Shown here: positions 43,963 through 55,150 of the stretch, piece after piece | How positions within the stretch are numbered: the stretch's first letter is position 1 | Layout: each line of letters begins with the position of its first letter | From: Semisulcospira habei | Lineage: Eukaryota > Mollusca > Gastropoda > Semisulcospiridae | Direction of reading: 5' to 3' | Assembly (NCBI GenBank): GCA_036245525.1 | Contig: BTPG01000005.1 | Location: forward strand, 183,636,691-183,700,690 | DNA length: 64,000 nucleotides | Position numbers and translations under genes: made by a program | The notes under the pieces: model-generated | What the model was told of the DNA's origin: nothing | Seen by the model: only the letters and a program-made list of their open reading frames with translations | The model's database searches: none

Positions 43963-44480
43963 GCCGCAGACACAAGGGGTTAAAATTGAAGTATTAAACA
44001 CAATTATTTGGAATTGAGAGAGTAAAGGGACACAGATTAATTTTCCAAACCTCCTCTCCCTTGCTACCTCCCTACCCAACGATATGCATATCCCCCCCCC
44101 CCACCCAACCCCCGTGAAGAAATGAAAACAATAGATTGGCTATGGGGGGCAACGAAGTAATTGTTTTGAATTGTGAGAGTTAATTAAGGAAAAAAAAATT
44201 CTCCATACCTCCTCTCCCCTATCCGAGGCTCCTGTCCCTTCTAACGACACTCCCCACCACGCTTCACTCTCCCCCCCCCTCCCCCCAATAAAAAAGAGAG
44301 AAGACACTGGTTGTGGGCAATGACGTAATTAACGGAACTCTTTAACAGTTCTGCCACGAGACGAAAACCAGTCGTCATACACAGTGTTAAAATGGCACCG
44401 AGCCCCGAGCCTACATCAACTCACCAGATATAAACACCAAACACCTCCTCTGTCTGAGGGACAGAAGCAGGACCCAAAAC
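43963..44480. other. Unassigned DNA with C-rich tracts
   Basis: Two similar blocks (about 43990-44155 and 44155-44330) share GAATTG(A/T)GAGAGT, CCTCCTCTCCC and AAC/TGACGTAATT-like words, indicating a diverged tandem duplication. No gene is recognised. Confidence 0.35.
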
Positions 44481-44487
44481 TCCCTGA

Positions 44488-44491
44488 CGGC

Positions 44492-44521
<30 letters not shown>
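44488..44521. repeat. Poly(G) run of about 30 bases
   Basis: One of the longest uninterrupted G runs in the window; the exact length is likely unreliable. Confidence 0.85.
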
Positions 44522-44522
<1 letters not shown>

Positions 44523-44800
44523 CCCGCACAGACGCTCACAAAGTCCTCAGCAAGCGGCGGAAAGTTTCAAGAGCCACTACAAGAAGATGAATACGCAGAT
44601 CGTGGAGAACTGAGCAGCAGCTTGGTGAACAGATCCTTGCGGGACTCCTCGGATGCGCGATGCGTACAGCCGTGCACTAAGACACGCCAAAGGGATTCCA
44701 ATTACGAACACAAAGGGGTCGAACTTACTTCCTTTCAATTTTAGCTCTTCAATACCAGTGGCCGCCACGGTTGTTATTATAATTTTTGTGTGTGTGTGTG

Positions 44801-44960
44801 TAAAACTCATTCCCAAAATAGCTTGGCGCCTATGGGCGCCAAGCTATTCTGGCATCACCCTTGAACTATCGTGGTCGATCTGTGGCCTGCACTGCAAATG
44901 CAATCTTCAGACGACAACGGCAAAATGTAAGGATTTCGGTGTTGGGGCAGAATGAGGTAA
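44801..44960 (+). mobile_element. H2 element lacking most of its left arm
   Basis: Left end TAAAACTCATTCCC joins AAAATAGCTTGGCGCC directly. The right arm is full (GGCGCCAAGCTATTCTGG to GAACTATCGTGGTCGAT). Right end GGTGTTGGGGCAGAATGAGG. Confidence 0.88.
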
Positions 44961-44977
44961 AGTATCATGGGGCTCCT

Positions 44978-45044
44978 GCAAGAGGCACAGATTCTCATGA
45001 GCCCCTGCGGCTGCAGTGGTCGTGAGAATCTATGCCTTTGGCAG
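44978..45044. mobile_element. H1 palindrome
   Basis: GCAAGAGGCACAGATTCTCA and TGAGAATCTATGCCTTTGGC. Confidence 0.78.
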
Positions 45045-45084
45045 ACTGAAAACGGTCTCACTTGTAACCTGCAAGTCCTGACAT

Positions 45085-45188
45085 GACAGATGCGTAGATC
45101 CTCATAAGACATTTCTGCAAGAGGAGACATACATTCTCATGAGGCCCTGCAGCTGCACAGGCTCATGTGAATCTAAGAGTCTTGTAGG
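45085..45188. mobile_element. H1 palindrome plus an extra left arm
   Basis: GATGCGTAGATCCTCATAAG is a stray left arm. GCAAGAGGAGACATACATTC to ATGTGAATCTAAGAGTCTTG is a full worn copy. Confidence 0.68.
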
Positions 45189-45720
45189 TGGGATATGTTC
45201 TAACATTTCACCTGCGAGTCCTCAACCACTAACGTCCAAATTCACGACGGCATCACCTGTCAAAGGTAAGCGAGTCCAACACCCCTCACGGAAAGAGCGT
45301 CATCACATCTCGCCCTGACACTAACAGCCTCCATCAGAGGCACGGATCATCATGAGGCACGCGAAATGTGAATGGTCTGGGTCTAATTACATCTGTGATC
45401 CTACAGATGAAGAGATGGAAGTTTGTTTCTTTGTAGGCTATAAATCTCAGGCCCTGTCACTAACAGACATCAGGAGATTGTATCCTCATTACCCCTACCT
45501 TGGATGTGCATGCGTAGGGTTCATGTGCATCTGTGCGCCTTCAGTGCAGGAGATCGCGGGGGTTTCCTTGCAGGTGGATCTCAGGTGGAGGACATTAAGG
45601 GAGGCCGTAACACTTCACCACTAATGCTGTATCTACTGTGTCAAGTTCACGGCTCAAAGACGGATCCTGAGAGACGAGAGGGTCAAACATTGTGGCCCAG
45701 TGCTCAAATAAATCTTCCTT
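45189..45720. other. Unassigned DNA with one stray H1 arm
   Basis: CATCAGAGGCACGGATCATC at about 45335 is an H1 left arm. No gene is recognised. Confidence 0.35.
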
Positions 45721-45879
45721 TTTTTTTTTTTTTTTCCACTATGATAATGATATGGAAAACGTTGCGCCGACACAGTCTGCAGACAGAGCCGAGGCGCCTG
45801 TTAGCGCTTTAACTGTTATCTGTCCATGAACAGATAGTGGTTAGAGCGACGAGATGCTTAGGTTGTTTAGGTTTAGGTT

Positions 45880-46340
45880 ATTTGGGTTTAACGCCGAGCA
45901 GGCGACTAAGGCCATCTCACGGCGGGATGGGTAAAACTCTGGTCAGCCAGACTAAAAGCAAGGTCTTAAGACAAGATATAAATATTAAAAATGTCAGGCT
46001 AAAATGTCACACGAGTCTTTAAAAGAAACGTCTACAGACTCTCAAAAAGGGAAAAATAAGGAAAGTCACATAGTCTATGAATGCTCAGATCTTGTTAAAA
46101 ATATTGCATTCTCTCAAGAAACTGTCCGGGGGAACATCCCGGATCAAAACCTTCAAGGAGTCTGCTGTGTCAATTAGATCGGCACAAGACAGCAAAAAGT
46201 GTCGAACAGAAAACTGCTCGTCACAGGCAAAAAACCATGGGCGCTCATCCTGTTTTAGTCAGTAAGAGTGCGTAACAAACGTGTGCCCGATGTGGAGCCG
46301 AGCAAGAACGGTCTCCTCACGGCGGCTGCCGCAGCACACA
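45880..46340 (-). pseudogene. LINE C-terminal fragment and 3' end, minus strand
   Basis: On the minus strand the peptide reads ETVLARLHIGHTFVTHSY, a stop, LKQDERPWFFACDEQFSV then RHFLLSCADL and later SLKVLIRDVPPDSFLRE. This C-terminal tail (IGHT..THSYLL, a Cys/His cluster with a late H and C) is typical of I/Nimb-like LINEs that end in a zinc-knuckle domain. The 3' end GCCGTGAGATGGCCTTAG, CGGCGTTAAACCC and AAATAACCTAAACCTAAAC matches that at 35.55 kb. Stops and frame changes show it is dead. Confidence 0.75.
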
Positions 46341-46529
46341 CACACGCACGCACGCACTGACACACACGTTCCTAAATTAGCACTTGCGTCACTAAATCCC
46401 CAGGACGACTGTACCAACAGCGGGAACACAAGCCGAGATTATCTGATAAAATAACTGCAGGCCAGCCACAGTGTTACGCGCTATCCACTATACCGCGGCA
46501 TCTGATACAACGCGCACAAGTCTCTCCTC

Positions 46530-46740
46530 GGGCCGACATCAGTCTTAGCTGGCCCGCGCACGGACGTGCGCGGGCCAGCAACGGCTGACGTCTGCCCCAG
46601 AGCCTTTGTTTAGCGTACTGGTTCGTCCAAGTCTATGTAAATACAGCACTACAATCGATCGAGAATAACGCGGTGTGACTTTATGGCTCCCCTGCACACC
46701 GCGATCTACCGAGGCGGACCAGTATTCGAATTAATTTAAA
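46530..46740. repeat. H4 palindrome with flank
   Basis: GCCGACATCAGTCTTAGCTG and GGCCCGCGCACGGACGTGCG form the apex; the right arm is CGGGCCAGCAACGGCTGACG. The flank AATAACGCGGTGTGACTTTA matches that at 58.26 kb. Confidence 0.82.
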
Positions 46741-47025
46741 AAGAAACAAACACCAGCCACCTCTTTCAGCGTGTTCAAAGTAGGTCACAACATTCAAGTG
46801 CATGCGACCCTAATATTCTGTCGCAAAATTTACTTGTCATAAACCCTTAAAAACATAAGCTCCATGCTCCAGGCTTTTTTGTGCATTAACTGGTCTGTTG
46901 CTTCCTCGTGCCTCATCAGTTACCAGTTATCCGCGAAACAGAACCTTTTTTTTCAGTTTAAAGACCGAAAGCCCTGTAAAAGTCTAAAGACTGGAAACAC
47001 CTGAAATCTCACAAATATCTGGCGC
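46741..47025. other. Unassigned intergenic DNA
   Basis: Nothing recognised. Confidence 0.3.
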
Positions 47026-47028
47026 AAA

Positions 47029-47106
47029 TGTGTGCAGGTCTGTGATTTTGGACCTTACGGCTTTCAGCTTTCAGCCGTAAGGTCCAAAATCACAGACCTG
47101 CACACA
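47029..47106. repeat. H3 palindrome, perfect
   Basis: TGTGTGCAGGTCTGTGATTT to its exact complement, 33-36 paired bases. Arm state GCAGGTC / GACCTGC. The tip has CTTTCAG twice. Confidence 0.9.
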
Positions 47107-47900
47107 ACATCACTAGTTTCGGTGTCTAAAAACTGCAAGCGTCCACGGTGATTACTGCGAGATGTTATTGCCTGAATGTTTAAGTGCTCGAACATAAACA
47201 GATAGTAACTCCACAGGGGCTGTATGCATAACAGCAGCAACACAGAGCACTTCTAAAATTCTCACGTAATAAGGGGAATAGATTTTCGTGAGCCGCAGCA
47301 ACACAGAACTCTTCAGACTATGATAACGTAGGCTCCAAATCCCTTCAAAACAAAACACTCAAACACATTTTCAAGCACGGAATACTTGAGAGTTTATGAC
47401 GGGGCGTGCTGTTATTGCCGAAGAGACAGCTTAAAGGATTATACTGTAATAAATGTGTCAGGACAATATAAAACCTCAGACAAACAGACGCAAATTGTTT
47501 CTGACAGTTGCAGTGGAACCGCGGTGGTGGTGGTGGTGGTGGGGGGGGGGGGGGGGGGTGCGGGAGTGCACAAGGCAGGTATACATCCTAAACAAAATTA
47601 TCAAACTAAGTCAAATTCTTGAATGTGTTTGGATAAATGAAGATTCGAGACACTACAGATTGCTGAAATATCCTTAGCAACAATCATACAAATCATTGTT
47701 TCACAGACAATATAGGACACGCATGTCAGTCAATCATTTCGGGCAATTGGCCAATCAAATCATACTCTGACCCATATCCCTCCTGCCAGAGGGAGATATA
47801 TCATGTTAATATCAGTATAGATTCAACACATTCCTAACAAGCTCCGTCCTCATCCGATGTGCGCCCCGAATGTCAAAGCAATCATACTCGATCCATTTCG
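47107..47900. other. Unassigned DNA with G-rich tract
   Basis: A (GGT)n-poly(G) run lies at 47521-47559. AATAGATTTTCGTGAGCC at 47277 may be an H1 arm. No gene is recognised. Confidence 0.35.
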
Positions 47901-47902
47901 AT

Positions 47903-47972
47903 CTCAAAGAGGCATAGATATTCATGAGCCCCACAATCTGCGGTATTCATGAAGATCTATGCCCTTCCTGGT
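47903..47972. mobile_element. H1 palindrome, diverged
   Basis: GAGGCATAGATATTCATGAG and TTCATGAAGATCTATGCCC. Confidence 0.75.
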
Positions 47973-48132
47973 GCCATTTTTATCCATCGCTCTCAAGCAG
48001 AACAGAGTATCAGAAATTCAGTGTAAGATGGTAATGGCCATATCGTTGGTCCTTTTTCGGTCAACTCGCTAAATCCGCAAGTGGCATACATTCAAATTAA
48101 CCCCAGCAGTCGTAGGACACAAAATTGCGGTC

Positions 48133-48201
48133 GGCAAGAGGCATAGAGGTTAATAAGCCTCCGCAACAGCAGGGGCTCATGAGGATCTATACCTCTTGCA
48201 A
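48133..48201. mobile_element. H1 palindrome, left arm worn
   Basis: GGCAAGAGGCATAGAGGTTA and GGGGCTCATGAGGATCTATA. Confidence 0.78.
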
Positions 48202-48204
48202 CAG

Positions 48205-48610
48205 GATCAGTTTAGATTGACAGTGAAGTGGTTGTACTAGGTTCGTCATTGAGTAGCTCACTTTCACTTTCACTAGATTCAGTTGCCTTCCAGTCAGATT
48301 AGATTGACACTGAAGTGGTTCGTCACTCACTTTCAGATTCACCGGTTGCCTTCCAAGCAACACTACTACATGCACGTTACGGGAAACGGATCAGACATAT
48401 GCCAGTCATCGCCGCGGTAGTGCCTGATAGGATATGCTTAACGCCTGATACTACTGACATTGCACTTGACCTTTCACAGTCCATCTATCATTAGCAGTTG
48501 GCGCTGCAACGTAAAGATGAAACTATTCAGCTAATGGCCATATTTTTTTATTTCTCAGCCTCGTCGGTTGGCTCGAACGGTGCCGGGAGGTTTATTTCTA
48601 AACGGTGAGC
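48205..48610. other. Short tandem duplication and unassigned DNA
   Basis: TTAGATTGACAGTGAAGTGG (48212) and AGATTGACACTGAAGTGG (48301), with TTCGTCA and GTTGCCTTCCA, show a diverged about 90-base duplication. Confidence 0.5.
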
Positions 48611-48614
48611 CAAG

Positions 48615-48705
48615 TGTCCGCCGGCCGACTTCGGTCGCTGCTGGCCCGCGCACGGCTGTGCGCAGGCCACCAGCGACCGAAGTCGGCCCGGGGATCTTCT
48701 GCGCA
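48615..48705. repeat. H4 palindrome
   Basis: GGCCGACTTCGGTCGCTG pairs with CAGCGACCGAAGTCGGCC around CTGGCCCGCGCACGGCTGTG. The distal arm differs completely from 46.5 and 59.05 kb yet is fully complementary. Confidence 0.9.
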
Positions 48706-49049
48706 CTCAGTATTACTTGCTGCCTCGGGGCGGTAATTATTGATGTTATTGATGCTCAGTTTTTCAGTGGTTCGAGGTCACGGTGCCCTTGAGAATGAGG
48801 GCAGACTGACTGACTGACTGACCGTGCACAGAGACTCAACTGACAGCTCATCTGTGATGCTGGTCCAGTCTGTAATCACGTGTGGACAGCGGATTCACAG
48901 AGAGATCGGTTGCAGAAGTACCGGCGTCAGTGTTGTCGTGTGCCCGGACGACGTTACGGCTGACTCGATTAAAATTGAAAATCGGAAATTCTCGGAAAAT
49001 CGATTAAAATCAGACAGTCCAGCACACAACAATTATTTAACAACGACGG

Positions 49050-49140
49050 AGGGGAGGTGGTGGGAATGGGGGTGGCGGCGGGTGTGGGTGGGTGGAGGTG
49101 GGGGTAAGGGGGGTGGGGTGGGGGGGGGGGAAGCAAGCGG
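49050..49140. repeat. G-rich tract
   Basis: GGTGGGGGTGGG-type run; a second lies at 49318-49420. Confidence 0.85.
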
Positions 49141-49435
49141 CAATCCATGCTTGTAAAAAACAACAACAACAACAACAACAAAACAATAAAAATCGTGTGA
49201 TTTCGTCTCCAGAAATAGTCTGTTTTTCAAAATGATAACAACTGAAAATATATAATTTTAATAACGTTTTTCTCAAAAAAAAATTTTCCTCCAAAAACAA
49301 AATGTATCCTAAAATATGGGGATGGGTGGGAGGGTGGAGGGTGGGGGGGGGGGAAGGGGGACACTGTGGCTCCCCTACTTTTTCCTTGGCGGGGGTGGGG
49401 GGGGGGGGGGTGGTGGTTCCTACGCCCCTGTACAT

Positions 49436-49654
49436 TGTACCCCAACACCGAATTCCCCAAATTTTGCTGTTGTTCTCTGAAGACTGCATTGCAGTGCAGG
49501 ACACAGATCGACCATGCATAATCATACATAATAGTTCAAGGGTGATGCCAGAATAGCTTGGCGCCCATAGGCGCCAAGCTATTCTGGCATCACCCTTGAA
49601 CTATCATGGTCGATCCTTATCTTGCTGTGGTGTGTCTGGGGTAGAATGAGTTAA
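49436..49654 (-). mobile_element. H2 palindromic MITE, reverse
   Basis: The right end GGGGTAGAATGAGTTAA is the H2 start read in reverse. The left end GTACCCCAACACCGAAT corresponds to the other terminus. Palindrome about 49530-49612, arm state CAGAATAGC / GCTATTCTG, with an ATACATA insertion in the left arm. Confidence 0.9.
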
Positions 49655-49688
49655 GCTGATGCCGGACGCAAAGGGGTCTATCCGGCTT

Positions 49689-49760
49689 AGCAGGAAACAC
49701 ATATTCTCATCAGCCTCTAGTGCTACTGCAGGGGTTCATGTGAATCTATGCCTTTGCAAG
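49689..49760. mobile_element. H1 palindrome, decayed
   Basis: ACACATATTCTCATCAGCC and GGTTCATGTGAATCTATGCC. Confidence 0.68.
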
Positions 49761-49771
49761 TAGATACCACT

Positions 49772-50380
49772 GAACCTTTGGCTGTCTGTAGCGGTTTTTG
49801 TCGCGACGATGATTCCGCCAGGAATCCAGTCAGCCAGCCAGTCCGCCAGGAATCCAGTCTGCCAGCCAGTCCGCCAGGAATCCAGTCAGCCAGCCAGTCC
49901 GCCAGGAATCCAGTCAGCCAGCCAATCCGCCAGGAATCCAGTCAGCCAGCCAGTCCGCCAGGAATCCAGTCAGCCAGCCAGTCCGCCAGGAATCCAGCCA
50001 GTCCGCCAGGAATCCAGTCAGCCAGCCAGTTCGCCAGGAATCCAGTCAGCCAGCCAGTCCGCCAGGAATCCAGTCTGCCAGCCAGTCCGCCAGGAATCCA
50101 GTCAGCCAGCCAGTCCGCCAGGAATCCAGTCAGCCAGCCAATCCGCCAGGAATCCAGTCAGCCAGCCAGTCCGCCAGGAATCCAGTCAGCCAGCCAGTCC
50201 GCCAGGAACCCAGCCAGTCCGCCAGGAATCCAGTCAGCCAGCCAGTTCGCCAGGAATCCAGTCAGCCAGCCAGTCCGCCAGGAATCCAGTCAGCCAGCCA
50301 GTCCGCCAGGAATCCAGTCAGCCAGCCAGTCCGCCAGGAATCATCGCGACAAAAAAGCGCTACCGACAGCCAAAGGTTGA
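49772..50380. mobile_element. H5 palindromic element with a minisatellite at its apex
   Basis: Left arm GAACCTTTGGCTGTCTGTAG, CGGTTTTTGTCGCGACGATG; right arm ATCATCGCGACAAAAAAGCG, CTACCGACAGCCAAAGGTTG. The ends TGAACC and GGTTGA are one change from TTAACC and GGTTAA. The copy at 32.23 kb has only a short loop. Confidence 0.9.
49812..50339. repeat. 28-bp minisatellite, about 19 copies, with 216-bp higher-order repeat
   Basis: The unit is CAGTCAGCCAGCCAGTCCGC followed by CAGGAATC. One unit is shortened to 20 bases. A block of seven full units and one short unit (216 bases) is present twice: the diagnostic CAGTTCGCC occurs at 50030 and again at 50246. The frames of about 200 codons are repeat translations. 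Confidence 0.95.
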
Positions 50381-50432
50381 AGAGAGACACGGGCCAGCCT
50401 ATGTCTTCCGCAGAGTCGCATGAGCCGATCTA

Positions 50433-50502
50433 TAGCAAGAGGCAAAGATTCTTATGAGCCCCTTCTTCTACAGCGGCTCATGCGAATCTATGCCTCTCTC
50501 GC
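50433..50502. mobile_element. H1 palindrome, diverged
   Basis: GCAAGAGGCAAAGATTCTTA and CATGCGAATCTATGCCTCTC. Confidence 0.75.
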
Positions 50503-51734
50503 ACTTGCAGACGGTAGAGTTTGACTAAAGAACTTGCATAATTTTATGTAGATACCTCGGGTGATGGTCAGTAATTCCGTCTGACCGACTATTGTTTGAC
50601 TGACTGTGTGTCGGTCTACGTAACTCTGCTTTGGCTCAATCCGCCAGGGTCAACCGCCAGACAAAATAAAGGCCATCCCTACATCGAAATTAGGTCCAGA
50701 CAGGAGAGGACAAGGCACGAGATCATTGGTGCGACCAAGAGGTCAATGCAAAGACAAAGCGTGCGATCTGCTTCCTGGCGCAGCTTTTTAGTATTTAGAG
50801 ACAAGCCGATTACATCCGAGGCAGAATTGAGTTGATTGAGATGACTCAAGTGATTGCTTGTGTGCCGTAAGAGGACGTATATTGCAGGATTGGAGATTTA
50901 TGCGAACATGTTGTAGTTAGTATACTCACTCGTAGGGTGGACTGCGCTCGGGAATCGCAGCAGTGTGGAGACAGAGATGCGCTGAGAGTGTATTTTGCTT
51001 TTCATTTTATGTATAGCCAGTGGTTTATGCCCCCATGCCTACGTGAACTATCGCAGTCAATTTCATTTTCAAGACAATGGGATTCGGTTGCATCAGGATT
51101 TAGAGTGCACAAGGTAGTGCTTGTACAGCACGTGGATAGTGGATAAACGCCCTCACGCTCTCATGTGTCCGAGGGGTGCCTGATACTAGTTCAGTATACC
51201 GTGACGCACTAGACTGGCAGGCCGAGTACGCACATATGGAATTTTTATTGAGTTGAATTGCGAAAACTGTATGGCGCACAAACTCGGTGATGAGAATGAA
51301 TATGTTGTAGTTGTTTGGTGTGTTGACCTGACATCATGCTCTAACTGAGATGGAGTCCATAAATACAGTAACAATACCTGAGTCAGTCCAAAGATAAGGC
51401 TTTGAGGTGTTGACGTGTATGGAGGTTTGGAAGCTGATGTTTATGGCGGACGTGTATCCCCGGGGGGTCTGTGATAAGCATACTTTTTGTTTTTGTGGGA
51501 TTATGGAGATTGAATTTATTTACTTTACTTGCGATTTTTGTCGGTGGGTGATTTAACAATAGTCAATGCGATTTCTTCATTACACCACCCGATGGAGACT
51601 TCATGAAGACTCCTCTCTTTAAAGATTTATTTGCTAATTTTCAGGCACAGTTTTACCACGGACGGAAATCCTGTAATGTTGAGTCACGCGTCGGCTCCAA
51701 TCATGTCACCACTCAGTCAGTCTCAACTACACGT
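50503..51734. other. Unassigned intergenic DNA
   Basis: No domain-bearing frame, palindrome or tandem array recognised. Confidence 0.35.
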
Positions 51735-52225
51735 TACATGTAAACGGTACGATCGTTAACAAAGATATACAAAACTTAAGTAGTGGCCTAAAAATAGACC
51801 CTGCGGGCACTCCACATTACTCCACAAATTGTTTCAGAAGAATATTTTCCTGTTGACATAGACTGGCTGTTTGTGTTCTTTTGTAAGGATAGGTCGTTCA
51901 GAAGAAACGAAAAAAAGACTGATGAGGGCTCTTTTTGGTTAAGTATGGTTGGCAAAGCTTTTTCAGTAAGATGGTTGATTGAATCGATAAGACTCAAACG
52001 CTCTTATTTTTTCTTATAGATCCAATGTAACGTCGCACCAGCCAATTTTATTATCATTTATGCTTGGTTGACCCACGAATTCACTATTTCGTGCGAGTGC
52101 AGTTGTGGCATGCGTCCATCGCTTTGGGACACCCGGGAAAACCTGACTGGGTAATGATATAATAATAGGGACCCTTTTTTTCAAGAAATTCAGAAGATGT
52201 TTTGTGAACATGCTTTCAGAGGCTT
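51735..52225 (-). pseudogene. LINE reverse transcriptase fragment, heavily decayed
   Basis: On the minus strand LIDSINHLTEKALPTILNQK and EPSSVFFSFL resemble the RT region before the catalytic Asp motif. GKYSSETICGV followed, in a shifted frame, by CPQGLFLGHYLSFVYL resembles the GVPQGSILGPLLF motif. There is a large internal deletion and several frame changes. The portion from 52020 to 52211 may be upstream RT sequence but is not recognisable. Confidence 0.6.
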
Positions 52226-52399
52226 CGATGAGAACTGATTAGAAGGGAACAAAAATAGGGGCTGGGCGAAAATGTCGGAAAGTTATTAAATTCAGAAAGA
52301 AACAGAATCTTTTTTGTTTGCTTTAGGAACAGGAACTATTTTTGATATTATATATATTTCATAATCTAATTGTTTGAAATCAGCCTTGTAAGAAAATAT

Positions 52400-55150
52400 A
52401 TCTGTGTCAATATACTTAGACCTCGCACATATCTACAGTATGTGTTAATGTATCGAGAAGTATACATAAAAAATAAATTATCCTCAAGATGCCTGTTATC
52501 CTTTAGAATAATAAGTACAAATGTACTCACAACCTCCTCAACTCTACTTTGATAGTTCAACTACTCGCTTGATAGTGTAGAATTACCTACATAAGTCCAC
52601 CCTACTTACGATACCCCACTACATCTCATACAAACAATAGATAGGATGTGTTGACACAATATCCCAAAAACCAATACAAACAGACCACCACCCAGAAGAC
52701 CCCTCCACATGCTTCCTAATTACAGAAATACTACATTATCTAGTAGAGACACTTATATTCTATTAACTGAATGTTTAATACAGCTACCACTCCACCAATC
52801 AAAATCTAAAATTACCTTAAATGCATGCCCATGTACCGTTTCAGTGAAACCGCAAGTTAACATCCCTAGAAATGTACTCTCGTGCTGTAAAGTCCCACTG
52901 TGATATGCGAATCATCCGATAGTCCATAACCTTAACCCCCCTCCACTCTCCCGCATGTTTCATAATAACCTTTATTTTAGCCACTCCACTGCTCAATCCT
53001 CACACTTCTACTAGACACTGCTGTCCACATCACATACAGCCTTCCACACCAGTTTGTCTGATTTTCAACTCATAAACTACAAAAATATCATGACATGTCT
53101 CAACCCTTTCATGATCATCTTAATTGTTCTAAACCAGAGTTAGCATCACAGCCTAATTCCCAACTCCTAGCACGACATAAAAGTACAACCCACTACCCCC
53201 CCCCTCCACACCGCCATACGCGCGAACACAACTCCCTCCAGTCACACTCACTCACCCCTAGTTCACCGTAACTCATTACACTCCTTGACAGCCACGACAT
53301 CTCGAATACTATACAGTGAACACTTTCGTAATATACCACGCAGTTAGTCATAAGAACACTATTAATTACTATGCAAATAGATAAATTCCTCGATACGCCC
53401 ACTATCCTTCACCCTGAAGTACTCCGCCTTACTGTGACACGACATAAACCCAACCCAATAACTTCAACCCACCATATAATTACTACTATGGTTCACATGA
53501 GCACCCAAATGTTATTATATAACTCTCCCTGTGAATCTTGCCAATACTTGCACAAGCCCTCACACATCTGTGTCCGCCTCTTCCACGTGTCCTAATAATA
53601 ACACACCACCCTTACTATGTGACCGTCCGATACTTCTCTCCCAACTCAGCCGCCAGCCACTAATCCCTTCCCCAACCTCCTCTCCTTGTATCTAGTATGA
53701 AATCACTTGTTTAAAAAGCCCCGTTCCCATCATACTCTATCTCCACCCCCCATCACATTAATAGTGTGTCATTTAGTTTCCACTCGTGAAATGTATTACA
53801 ATCCCTTAATCCCACCTCCTAGTTTTCCAACCACAGATATGTGTATACTACCACTCCTACAAACATAAATTATCCTTCACTCTCATTATACTATCCACCC
53901 CTACTCTCCTACCGCCCTGTTGTTCCGAACCCCTATTCTTACCACCTCCCCAAACATCAATTATCTTCAATCCTCATTATAACAATACCCCAACCCCATT
54001 TTGTAAACCACCGTATTCACTACCACACCCCCCCAAAAATTTTATTATCTCTCTTATGACACCTACCACCCACGCCGCCTTTTCCATACTCATATTCCTC
54101 TACCACACACCCTCATCAATATCGTTCAAGCTCATTTATCTCTATAATCCTATACCCCCTAACCCCGTTGTCTTCAAACCACCTTGGTCCTATCCACCCC
54201 CCCCCATATAACGTTATGTTTAGTATCTGTTCATTATCCCCCTCTACCCCACACCCCCTTTTCCAACCACCTATTCCTAAACTCCAACCCTCTATACTTA
54301 TCTTCAAGTTCTCGATGTGTTGTCTCGCACCTATCACTCAACCAACCCACGTTTTCCAGTTCCACATATTTAGTCTACTGAACCCGCCCCCCCTACACTT
54401 AATCTGTTCACTCTCATTTATCTCCTACCCTCCACCTCAACTTGTTGTGATTCCGCGCGCCGCAGCGCGCATACTATGTGTCCACGACCTATTCAAACTA
54501 CATACCCCTACAACCCGCTCCTTATGCTTATCTTGTCAGTATCTCATTTGTTGTCATTATGATCTGACGCCTATACACCCAATACCCCTCCTTGCCATAC
54601 CATCAGATGAGACTACCTGTCCCACCCCTACCTTATCTTCAATATATTATTCCTCATATACTCACCTGCTAACCCGAGAGTGTTTTAATGCGTGTCACTA
54701 CGATATTTACCCTCTACCTCAGCCCCTCAACTTATACTTTAACTCGCTTTATTGTATGTCCTCTCCTACCACAACCCCTTTTCCAACTGGTCAATTATGT
54801 TGTATTACAACATACACATACTGCCATCTCTGTCCGTACTTCTACTGTGTTCCATGTTCATCGCATCCATACCCCCAACCCATTTTGTGTACTCAAAACA
54901 ATTGTCACTCTTCCAAATCCCTCTGACTCTCCATCTCAATTATTAATCTATTGGAATTCTACATGTCCCTACTCTCAACAAACCTCCTTTTCAAACGCTA
55001 TATCTTAATCGCGTCAGATACCCTATCATTCACCTCTACCTTTTCGCACTGAGGTAATTGTTCTATCTCGTCGCAATAGCTATATCGCTCCTGTCCCCAC
55101 TTTTCAACACACGATGAATGTACTTAAAGTCACACACTAACCATAATACA
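52400..55150. other. Pyrimidine-rich, G-poor block
   Basis: C greatly exceeds G on the plus strand: 53881-53940 has 25 C and 4 G by count. Degenerate words such as CATAAATTATCCTTCACTCT (53863) and CATCAATTATCTTCAATCCT (53953), about 90 bases apart, and TTTTCCAACCACC recur, suggesting a degraded tandem repeat. A 252-codon plus frame (54168-54926) has no domain and is a by-product of rare G. Confidence 0.7.

Noticed and set aside
43483..44079. 198-codon minus-strand frame
   Set aside because: It translates the GGTACTGTAAACTGTGTGTG minisatellite.
49748..50423. Two overlapping frames of about 200 codons
   Set aside because: Both are translations of the 28-bp minisatellite and repeat every 28 codons.
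54168..54926. 252-codon plus-strand frame as a gene
   Set aside because: No domain, odd Pro/Thr/Ser/Cys content; the length follows from scarce G (few TGA/TAG) in this block.
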